A stretch of 7,789 nt of DNA from Lachnospiraceae bacterium UBA3332 (GTDB lineage: Bacteria > Bacillota > Clostridia > Lachnospirales > Lachnospiraceae): the NCBI GenBank assembly GCA_002361095.1, contig DERU01000166.1, forward strand, positions 1-7,789. Reading direction: 5' to 3'. Below, piece by piece: positions 1 through 5,709 of this stretch. Every line of letters starts with the position of its first letter. Position 1 is the first letter of the stretch. The translations under genes were made by a program, and so were the position numbers. The notes under the pieces were generated by a model. The model was not told the origin of the DNA and did no database searches. It saw only the letters and a list, made by a program, of their open reading frames with translations.

Positions 1-428
1 ATCGCTTTGCCGGTATTCACTTGTTCCAAATAGTCTGTCAAAGCCCGGATCCGCCGGGCCTCCTCTTTATTGCGGTATAAAAAAGTGAGGATAAAAAGCA
101 AAACCCCCGTCAGGAAGCCCATTGTCAAAAGCAAGGCGTCCGGGCCATAAGATATTCCCCAAAAATCAGACCGCTGATACCCCCACGCAGTCAAAACATC
201 CGTCTCCGGTTTTGCCGCAGCGCCGTCCATCGCTTCCTTCAGCACCGCCAGCATGAGTGTTTCCGTTTGCGGCTCCTGCTCCAATATTTTCCCGCAAACG
301 GCATTTAGCAGATCAAACTGCCGGCGGCAATCATAAAAAGAGGTAAGCATAACCGAGACTGCAGACGCTGCCAGGCCAAAGGCCAGTACAAACCCTATCA
401 CAACGATGCCGTTCTTTCGCCCGCTCAT
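1..428 (-). CDS. Sensor histidine kinase, N-terminal part (cut by window edge)
   Basis: Membrane sensor kinase expected to phosphorylate the response regulator encoded just upstream. The reading frame is open from the ATG at 428 to the window edge (142 codons), so the DHp and ATPase domains lie outside the window. Visible parts: a short basic N-terminus, membrane segment 1 (about residues 8-29), an extracytoplasmic loop of about 65 residues (30-96, with two Cys at 34 and 45 and the stretch LTAWGYQRSDF at 79-89), membrane segment 2 (about 97-118), then a cytoplasmic helix with ALTDYLEQVNTGKA at the edge. No obvious HAMP domain is seen before the cut. The start is set by GGAGG seven bases upstream and overlaps the regulator stop as ATGA. 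The kinase call rests on topology, the linker sequence and the pairing with the regulator; no catalytic motif is visible. The ligand and target genes are unknown. Confidence 0.82.
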   Translation of the reverse strand, partial: MSGRKNGIVVIGFVLAFGLAASAVSVMLTSFYDCRRQFDLLNAVCGKILEQEPQTETLMLAVLKEAMDGAAAKPETDVLTAWGYQRSDFWGISYGPDALLLTMGFLTGVLLFILTFLYRNKEEARRIRALTDYLEQVNTGKA

Positions 429-1096
429 ATCGAATCCTCCATGCGGTATCCCACGCTTCTGACCGTTTTTATACAGGCCGGCTGGTGCAGCTTATCCCGC
501 AGCCGCTTCATCGTCACCGTCAGGGTATTGTCATTTACATAATTTCCGTTCATGTCCCATACCTGCTCCAATATCCTTTCCCTCGTGACGGTTCTTCCCT
601 TGTGCCGCATCAAATAGAAAAGCAGCTGATATTCAGCCGCAGTTAAATAAATCTCTTCCCTGTGAAAAAATACCGTCCGGCGGTTTACATCCACCACAAT
701 GCCGCCGCAGGATAAAAACCGTTCCGCCACATTGCCGGTTCTGCGCAGCAATGCCAAAATCCGTGCATGCAGGACTTCCAGTTCAAAGGGTTTCACCACA
801 TAGTCATCCGCGCCGCTTTGAAAACCGGAAACAATATCATGAAAGTCCCCCCGGACGGTAAGAAAAATGACCGGCAATTCTTTCCGGTTGCTGCGGATCC
901 ACCGGCACAAGCTGTCCCCGCGTCCGTCCGGCATATTCCGGTCAAGCAGAACAAGGCTGGGCACATGTGCCTGCAATACCTGTTTCGCCTGCGCAAGCGT
1001 CGTACATACCGTCACCCTGCAATCTTTTTGTTCCAGATATTCTTTTACGGCACATGCGATATTCGGATCATCCTCAATGTAACATAAATCAACCAA
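425..1096 (-). CDS. OmpR/PhoB-family response regulator
   Basis: DNA-binding response regulator, 223 aa from the chosen start. The receiver domain (about 1-118) shows the acidic pair E8/D9/D10, the phospho-acceptor D52 in LLDRNMPDG, the switch threonine T80 in FLT, and K102 in VKPF. A winged-helix output domain (about 127-220) follows, with the typical recognition-helix stretch VNDNTLTVTMKRLRDKL and the closing VRSVGYRM. The frame is open up to an ATG at 1183, but the extra 29 residues do not look like a receiver domain and would overlap the WYL gene. I chose the TTG at 1096, which gives MVDLCYIEDD and has AGGCGG nine bases upstream. It is followed by the kinase gene with a 4-base overlap, so the two are translationally coupled. 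Likely targets are membrane or transport genes to the left of the window, but this is inference. Confidence 0.9.
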   Translation of the reverse strand: MVDLCYIEDDPNIACAVKEYLEQKDCRVTVCTTLAQAKQVLQAHVPSLVLLDRNMPDGRGDSLCRWIRSNRKELPVIFLTVRGDFHDIVSGFQSGADDYVVKPFELEVLHARILALLRRTGNVAERFLSCGGIVVDVNRRTVFFHREEIYLTAAEYQLLFYLMRHKGRTVTRERILEQVWDMNGNYVNDNTLTVTMKRLRDKLHQPACIKTVRSVGYRMEDSI

Positions 1097-1105
1097 AACA
1101 AATTT

Positions 1106-1111
1106 CCGCCT
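1106..1111 (-). promoter_or_regulatory. Ribosome binding site deciding the response regulator TTG start
   Basis: Reads AGGCGG on the minus strand, one mismatch from AGGAGG, and lies nine bases before the TTG at 1096. No comparable site precedes the ATG at 1183, which supports the shorter protein. Confidence 0.55.
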
Positions 1112-1120
1112 TTTCTTTTT

Positions 1121-1154
1121 ATGATAGCATAAAAAAGTTACAGTTTCGTGACAA
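1121..1154 (-). promoter_or_regulatory. Candidate sigma-A promoter for the two-component operon
   Basis: On the minus strand, TTGTCA (1154-1149, one mismatch from TTGACA) is followed after exactly 17 bases by TATGCT (1131-1126). An overlapping alternative is the extended -10 element TGCTATCAT (1129-1121), whose TATCAT matches five of six consensus bases but has no well-placed -35. Either would start transcription a short distance before the AGGCGG ribosome binding site. The T-rich stretch between the elements is consistent with a promoter. This is a sequence-pattern call only. Confidence 0.5.
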
Positions 1155-1162
1155 AACGAAAC
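1143..1162. promoter_or_regulatory. 7-bp inverted repeat over the -35 region (candidate operator)
   Basis: Perfect arms GTTTCGT (1143-1149) and ACGAAAC (1156-1162) are separated by six bases. They cover the candidate -35 element of the two-component promoter and lie 10 bases downstream of the WYL stop codon. This position suits a repressor or autoregulatory site. The alternative is a weak terminator hairpin for the WYL gene: a run of six T follows on the minus strand, but only after six further bases, and the stem is AT-rich, so the operator reading seems somewhat better. Confidence 0.4.
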
Positions 1163-1172
1163 AATTTGCCGG

Positions 1173-2081
1173 TCACCCCTCATATTTTTCCAGGGTGCGT
1201 TTTAATGCCTCACGGATTTCCTGCCGGATGGCTTCCGGTTCCAACAGTTCGGCCCGCTCCCTAAAAGTCATGAGCCATGATACCAGATTTTCCTTGTCGG
1301 TATAATCCGCGCAAAACAACAGTCTCCCGTCCTCCTGTTCCTCAAAGCATCCTGTCCCAAATTCCTCCACCAGCCGCCATTTGCAGCTTGGCTCAAATAA
1401 AACCTTCACCCGGATTCCCCCGGGAAAAATCCTCCCGTTATCCAAATCCGGCCAGGATAACGCCCTTTTTGCAAAAACAATCTCCGTCAGACAAAGCCTG
1501 TCCATACGGTTAAGTTTGAACAGCCGAAAATCCCTCCGCTTTGTGCACCACCCCCAGACATACCAGGAAGCCCAGCGGAAAATCAGGTAATACGGTTCTA
1601 TCCTCCGCATACTTTCCCCCTTGGGCGAATAGTAATCAAATTCCAATTCCCGGCAGCCGTCAATCGCCTCCCGGATCCGTTCGATTTTGGGGGCGAGGGA
1701 AGACCTATACCAGGAGGAAAGGTCAATCAATACGGATTGCCCGCCCGTCATAAAGTCAGAAGATCCCGCCGACAGTTTTTCCATAAGCTGTCCGTAGCGG
1801 TTTGTACCGCTGACGCTGTCCAGGCTGCGGAGCCCGGCCAAAATATCCTGCATCTGGGACGCGGTCAGCAGGGTTTTGTCCATCTTATAGTTTTCCAGTA
1901 TGGAAATGCCGCCGTGGATCCCCTGCCTGGTAACCAGTGGGATTCCCGCCTTGCACAAAGCTTCCACATCCCGGTTGATGGTTCTTCTGGAAACTTCAAA
2001 CCGCTCTGCCAGTTCCGGCGCCGTCGCCACATCTTTTTGCAGCAAAACCGCCAAAATTCCGATCAGTCTGTCGATCTTCAT
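1173..2081 (-). CDS. HTH and WYL-domain transcriptional regulator
   Basis: DeoR/YafY-type DNA-binding regulator, 302 aa, a normal length for this family. An N-terminal helix-turn-helix is seen at about residues 5-60, with ATAPELAERFEVSRRTINRD at 19-38 as the recognition unit and a wing ending GGISIL. The WYL domain covers about 138-200, with RRIEPYYLIFR and the name-giving W173-Y174-V175 followed by R183, F185, R186 and FKLNRM. A C-terminal WCX-like segment (about 222-295) begins with IRVKVLFEP. Such domains sense small ligands or nucleic acids in known family members; the ligand here is unknown. The ATG overlaps the GH32 stop codon as ATGA and has no clear ribosome binding site, which points to translational coupling with GH32 and to one shared mRNA. 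The simplest inference is that it controls its own operon. Confidence 0.9.
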   Translation of the reverse strand: MKIDRLIGILAVLLQKDVATAPELAERFEVSRRTINRDVEALCKAGIPLVTRQGIHGGISILENYKMDKTLLTASQMQDILAGLRSLDSVSGTNRYGQLMEKLSAGSSDFMTGGQSVLIDLSSWYRSSLAPKIERIREAIDGCRELEFDYYSPKGESMRRIEPYYLIFRWASWYVWGWCTKRRDFRLFKLNRMDRLCLTEIVFAKRALSWPDLDNGRIFPGGIRVKVLFEPSCKWRLVEEFGTGCFEEQEDGRLLFCADYTDKENLVSWLMTFRERAELLEPEAIRQEIREALKRTLEKYEG

Positions 2082-3163
2082 GGCTTTTCAAACCAGTAGG
2101 TAAACGCGGCCTCCCCACCGTTTACAAACACCTCCACGGTCTTTGTATCCCGCAAAACCTTCACGTCCCGTACCTGTCCCTCAAAAACCAGCGGGAAATC
2201 CACATTTTCCGCCTCCAAAACCAGCCTTTTTTCCTCCCGTTTTACCAACGGGTCGGCATCCGCAAGCAATTTGCCGCATGCCTCCACCGGAAACATACAA
2301 AGCTTTCCCTGCCGCATTTGCAGTTCACAGGGGATGGTGAAAGCCCCGGCGTAATCGGCGTCTCCGTTCAAGGCTTCGTTCTTGTTATGCAGCCAGCCGA
2401 TGAGAATCCTGCGGCCTTTTTCGTCCAAAAAAGTCTGGGGCGCATAAAAATGCGGGCCGATTTGCGGAGTGTGGTACGAGACAGGCGTAAACTGCCGTCC
2501 GTCGAAATCCCCGTACACAAACATGGTGGATTTTGTATTCCTGCCCATCTGGGAAAACAGCAGCAGATACTTCCCTGCAAATGGGAAAAAATCCGGACAT
2601 TCCAAAACGCCTCCAAATTCGATGCCTTCCAACAGCACGCCCAGATACTCCCAGGTAAACAGATCCGCCGAACGGTACAAAAGGATTTTCCCCACGCCGT
2701 CCTTTCCGGAAGCCGTCACCATATAGTAAGCGCCGTGCATCCATGTCACCTTCGGATCCCGAAAGTCGCAGCTTGCCTCTGCAGGGAAATGATCGATTAC
2801 CGGATTTTTGGCATATTTTTCAAAATGCAGTCCGTCATGGCTCACCGCCACGGACTGGGTCTGTCCAAACGCGCGGGAAACGGAAGTATATATCAGATAC
2901 AGATCCCCGTCCTTCTCCACCGCGCTGCCGGAAAAGCAGCCGCCCGTATCCTCGTAAGGCTGGTCGGGATACAGCGCAATGGGTAATTCCTCCCAATGCA
3001 CCAAATCACCGCTCACCGCATGTCCCCAGTGCATCTGCCCCCAATGGGGCGCATAGGGATAATGCTGGAAAAAAGCATGATACTTTCCCTTGTAATAAAT
3101 CAATCCGTTGGGATCGTTGATCCAACCTTTTTGGGGTTCAAAATGATACCGCAGTCTCTCCAT
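2078..3163 (-). CDS. Compact GH32 beta-fructosidase (sucrose or sucrose-6-phosphate hydrolase type)
   Basis: Glycoside hydrolase family 32 enzyme, expected to cut beta-fructosyl bonds in sucrose, sucrose-6-phosphate or short fructans. All three catalytic motifs of the five-bladed propeller are present: WINDPNG at residues 14-20 (nucleophile D17), FRDPK at 134-138 (transition-state stabiliser D136) and ECP at 188-190 (acid/base E188), along with FSGSAV at 77-82. There is no signal peptide, so it should be cytoplasmic. The protein is 361 aa, whereas typical family members are about 450-490 aa. The shortening is in the C-terminal beta-sandwich: after residue 290 only about 70 residues remain, yet the closing motif VEVFVNGGEAAFT (343-355) is kept. 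The frame is open to an ATG at 3208, but the ATG at 3163 has AGGAG five bases upstream and gives the usual short lead-in. No sugar transporter or sugar kinase is nearby, so the physiological substrate cannot be set. Confidence 0.9.
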   Translation of the reverse strand: MERLRYHFEPQKGWINDPNGLIYYKGKYHAFFQHYPYAPHWGQMHWGHAVSGDLVHWEELPIALYPDQPYEDTGGCFSGSAVEKDGDLYLIYTSVSRAFGQTQSVAVSHDGLHFEKYAKNPVIDHFPAEASCDFRDPKVTWMHGAYYMVTASGKDGVGKILLYRSADLFTWEYLGVLLEGIEFGGVLECPDFFPFAGKYLLLFSQMGRNTKSTMFVYGDFDGRQFTPVSYHTPQIGPHFYAPQTFLDEKGRRILIGWLHNKNEALNGDADYAGAFTIPCELQMRQGKLCMFPVEACGKLLADADPLVKREEKRLVLEAENVDFPLVFEGQVRDVKVLRDTKTVEVFVNGGEAAFTYWFEKP

Positions 3164-3165
3164 GT

Positions 3166-3173
3166 CCTCTCCT
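3166..3173 (-). promoter_or_regulatory. Ribosome binding site deciding the GH32 start
   Basis: Reads AGGAGAGG on the minus strand. Its AGGAG core ends five bases before the ATG at 3163. The upstream ATG at 3208 has nothing similar, which argues against the 15-residue longer form. Confidence 0.7.
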
Positions 3174-3180
3174 GTCCGGC

Positions 3181-3196
3181 CGCCTGCCCGCAGGCG
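3181..3196. repeat. Short GC-rich hairpin between the MATE and GH32 genes
   Basis: Arms CGCCTGC (3181-3187) and GCAGGCG (3190-3196) form an inverted repeat with a two-base centre; in RNA a 6-bp stem with a four-base loop is realistic. It lies in the 56-base gap, just upstream of the GH32 ribosome binding site. No T run follows on the minus strand, so it is not an intrinsic terminator. It might tune mRNA stability or GH32 translation, or be chance. Confidence 0.35.
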
Positions 3197-3219
3197 CCTG
3201 TCATACATTCATGTGGGAA

Positions 3220-4590
3220 TCAAAAAGTACCCGCCCCAACATCCTCCACCGGAATTTTGTTTTTTCCCATACGGCGTCTCATCCATATAAATGCCGCCAC
3301 GCAGATCAGCACGGACAGCAGGGAACCGCCCGGAGCCGCAAGTCCCATGGGAAAGAGCGTATCCGCAAAAAAGCGGGATGCCAGATATGCTCCCGGCACA
3401 CGCACCAGGACGATGGAACAAAAATTATGTAAAAACGAAATACCCGACATACCATACGCGCAAAAGTATCCGCTGAAGCAAAAATGGGCGCCCGCAAAAA
3501 TGCAATCCCAAATATATCCCCTGATGTACTGGCTCCCCAACAGAATCGCGGCTTCATCCTGCGTAAACAATCCCACCGCCTGCCCCGCGCATATTTGTAT
3601 CAAAAGCGACACCGCCAATCCGTAAAAGAACGTCAATGCCAAAGCATACCGCAGGGTCTGTTCCGCCCTGTCATGCCGGTCTGCCCCGATGTTCTGCGCG
3701 CAAAGCGCCGAGACTGCGGAAAGCATGGCGGAAGGTACCAAAAATACTACCCCGATCATTTTTTCCACGATTCCCACGGCCGCCGCGTCATGCAGTCCCC
3801 TGCGGTTGGCAATCACCGTTATGACAAGAAAAGCGATCTGGATAAAACCGTCCTGCATAGCCACCGGAATGCCGATCCCCAGCATTTTTGCCATCACCCT
3901 CTTTTGCGGCCTGAAATGCTCCCTTTTGAAAACCATTCCCGTCTTTTGCCCACGCATCGCCGCAAGTGCCGTCACCACGCTGACAGCCTGCGAAAGGGTT
4001 GTCCCAAGCGCCGCGCCCATCGGGCCCAGATGCCAAACGCCGATGAACAGATAATCCAGAACAATATTTATCACACAGGCCACCGCAATAAAATACATGG
4101 GACTTTTGGAATCCCCCAATCCCCGGTAAACGGAACTGAGGATATTGTAGGCCGTGATAAACGGAATTCCCGCAAAGCAGACCGTCAGATACGCCACTGC
4201 GCCCGATACCGCCTCGGCCGGGGTGGCGATCAGGGCCACCACCGGTCTGACACAAGCCAAAAGCGCTACCGTCACCGCCGCCGCAACAGCCATAAACAGT
4301 ATGACGGTGTTGCCGACGGCCTCACAGACCTTCCGGCTGCGGCCCGCGCCCACTTCCTGTCCGATGGTCACGGTGGAACCCATGGCCAGGCCGACGATCA
4401 TTACCGTCAGCATATGCATCACCTGACTGCCCACGGAAACCGCCGTGATCGCATCCACACCGCCAAACCGCCCGATGATAAACAAATCGGCCATACCGTA
4501 CAATGTCTGTAAAAACGAAGAAAACAAATACGGCAGTGCGAACCGAAGCATATTCCGAAACACACTGCCGGAAGTTAAATTTTTTTCCAC
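3220..4590 (-). CDS. MATE-family multidrug/cation efflux transporter
   Basis: Integral membrane exporter of 456 aa, a typical length for the 12-helix MATE family, which drives efflux of drugs or metabolites with a sodium or proton gradient. Visible family features are the first helix with P20 and FLQTLYGMADLFIIGRFGG (26-44), the loop YRGLGDSKSPM (155-165), NIVLDYLFIG (175-184), GPMGAALGTTLSQ (189-201) starting the next helix, and the second-half counterpart AQNIGADRHDRA (298-309). The C-terminus is basic and cytoplasmic (RRRMGKNK, 438-445). The start is GTG at 4590 with GGAGG five bases upstream; the N-terminus EKNLTSGSVFRNMLRFALPY is typical for the family, so the start is secure. It follows rseP by 38 bases with a palindrome between, and precedes GH32 by 56 bases. 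The substrate cannot be predicted; pairing with a sugar hydrolase is not a known MATE theme. Confidence 0.93.
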   Translation of the reverse strand: MEKNLTSGSVFRNMLRFALPYLFSSFLQTLYGMADLFIIGRFGGVDAITAVSVGSQVMHMLTVMIVGLAMGSTVTIGQEVGAGRSRKVCEAVGNTVILFMAVAAAVTVALLACVRPVVALIATPAEAVSGAVAYLTVCFAGIPFITAYNILSSVYRGLGDSKSPMYFIAVACVINIVLDYLFIGVWHLGPMGAALGTTLSQAVSVVTALAAMRGQKTGMVFKREHFRPQKRVMAKMLGIGIPVAMQDGFIQIAFLVITVIANRRGLHDAAAVGIVEKMIGVVFLVPSAMLSAVSALCAQNIGADRHDRAEQTLRYALALTFFYGLAVSLLIQICAGQAVGLFTQDEAAILLGSQYIRGYIWDCIFAGAHFCFSGYFCAYGMSGISFLHNFCSIVLVRVPGAYLASRFFADTLFPMGLAAPGGSLLSVLICVAAFIWMRRRMGKNKIPVEDVGAGTF

Positions 4591-4608
4591 CGGTTCCTCC
4601 CAATTCCG

Positions 4609-4629
4609 GAGCGTGTTTCAAACACGCTC
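4609..4629. repeat. Perfect 21-base palindrome at the rseP stop codon
   Basis: Minus-strand arms GAGCGTGTTT and AAACACGCTC flank a single central G. The first G of the left arm is the last base of the rseP TAG stop. In RNA this would form about an 8-bp stem with a five-base loop. It is followed by CGGAATTGGGAGG, the leader of the MATE gene, with no U run, so it is not a standard intrinsic terminator. Possible roles are an RNA processing or stability element, partial attenuation between core and accessory genes, a protein-binding site, or a dispersed palindromic repeat. Confidence 0.75.
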
Positions 4630-5684
4630 TAGCGCAGGATCCTCTGGATATCGTTGAACAGCACAAACACCATCAGGATCATCAAAAGCACAAAACCCGC
4701 AAAATGGATAACGCCCTCCTTATCCGGCGGAATCGGTTTACCCCGGATCACTTCCAGAAGCAAAAACAACAGCCTGCCGCCGTCCAGCGCCGGCAGAGGC
4801 AAAAGATTCATGACCCCCAGGCTGACCGACAGCAGCATGGCAAGATTTACCATGTTCATGAACACCAAAAGCACACCGCCCGGCGCAGTCTCCTCCACCA
4901 CCTCGTTGACGATCTGGGCCATCCCCACCGGGCCTGCCACATCGTCCTTGGTCAGTTTTCCCTGCACCAGCGCAACAACGCTCATCACGGAATTTTTCAT
5001 GCAGAAACGAAGCTGGTACCACCCGTACCGGAGCAGATTGAGCCCTTTGGCCTCCGCATATTGCGCATAATTGTAAAACCCTACCAGATATCTGCCTTCC
5101 GCCTCGTCATATTGCGGCGTTAAAACCGTCCGGTATGTCTCCCCGTCACGGACATATTCCACTGTCACCGGATCCCCGTTCCGGTTCAGTCCCATTTCCA
5201 GCTGAATTTCCCTCGCAATCCTGACCTTGCCGTTAAAACGCGTAATCCGGTCCCCCGCCTGCATACCCGCCGCTTCCGCCGCCGATCCTGCAATCACATC
5301 GCCCAGCACGGGCAGGTCCACACCCGCGTATCCCGCCACCATCACGGCAAACAAAAACGCAAGCACAAAATTAAAAACCGGCCCTGCCGCCACGGTGGAA
5401 ATCCTGACCCATACGGAGGCATTCTGAAAATTCCCCTTTTCTGCCCCGCCCTCTTTTGCGTCCAATCCGTTCTCTCCCTCAAACATGCAGGCGCCGCCCA
5501 ACGGCAAAAGGCGCAGTACATAATCGGTTTCCCCTCTTTTAAAATGGGTTATCTTCGGCCCCATGCCGATGGCAAATTCATTGACCCGAATCCCGTTTAC
5601 CTTCGCCAGCAAGAAATGCCCGAATTCGTGTCCCATAACAATCACAAAGAAAATCAAAAGAAAAATAAGTACTGTCTGAATCAA
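4629..5684 (-). CDS. rseP: RIP metalloprotease RseP (site-2 protease, RasP type)
   Basis: Intramembrane zinc protease that cuts transmembrane segments of anti-sigma factors and leftover signal peptides. It is 351 aa from the chosen start, normal for the Firmicutes form with one PDZ domain. The zinc motif HEFGH lies at 19-23 inside the first helix, followed by FAIGMGPK (37-44). AAGPVFN (99-105) is the conserved motif after the first periplasmic-side region, the PDZ domain covers about 126-190, and NLLPLPALDGGR (293-304) supplies the third zinc ligand (D301). The last helix covers about 327-345. The frame is open upstream to 5834, which would overlap dxr by 125 bases and add a basic non-homologous leader. 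The TTG at 5684 has AGGAG eight bases upstream and gives the standard N-terminus. It lies 25 bases after dxr and is surely cotranscribed with it. Confidence 0.95.
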   Translation of the reverse strand: MIQTVLIFLLIFFVIVMGHEFGHFLLAKVNGIRVNEFAIGMGPKITHFKRGETDYVLRLLPLGGACMFEGENGLDAKEGGAEKGNFQNASVWVRISTVAAGPVFNFVLAFLFAVMVAGYAGVDLPVLGDVIAGSAAEAAGMQAGDRITRFNGKVRIAREIQLEMGLNRNGDPVTVEYVRDGETYRTVLTPQYDEAEGRYLVGFYNYAQYAEAKGLNLLRYGWYQLRFCMKNSVMSVVALVQGKLTKDDVAGPVGMAQIVNEVVEETAPGGVLLVFMNMVNLAMLLSVSLGVMNLLPLPALDGGRLLFLLLEVIRGKPIPPDKEGVIHFAGFVLLMILMVFVLFNDIQRILR

Positions 5685-5692
5685 TGCTCCCT

Positions 5693-5697
5693 CTCCT
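5693..5697 (-). promoter_or_regulatory. Ribosome binding site deciding the rseP TTG start
   Basis: AGGAG on the minus strand lies eight bases before TTG (5684-5682), in the short gap after the dxr stop codon. It supports the TTG start over the long upstream frame. Confidence 0.7.
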
Positions 5698-5709
5698 GCC
5701 TGCCAGATT

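Noticed and set aside
1097..1183. Longer response regulator starting at the ATG at 1183
   Set aside because: The extra 29 residues are not part of a receiver domain, overlap the WYL stop, and are encoded by the region that holds the candidate promoter and inverted repeat.
3164..3208. Extended GH32 N-terminus (MYDRRLRAGGRTGED) as a possible signal peptide
   Set aside because: It is charged, not hydrophobic, and the ATG at 3208 lacks a ribosome binding site.
3484..4512. Long plus-strand open frame (342 codons) opposite the MATE gene
   Set aside because: It is very rich in Arg, His, Gln and Pro without any recognisable domain, and lies wholly opposite a well-supported membrane transporter; a shadow of codon bias on the other strand.
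4591..4628. Intrinsic terminator after rseP
   Set aside because: The palindrome would fold well but is followed by CGGAATTGG on the minus strand rather than a U run; kept as a palindromic repeat only.
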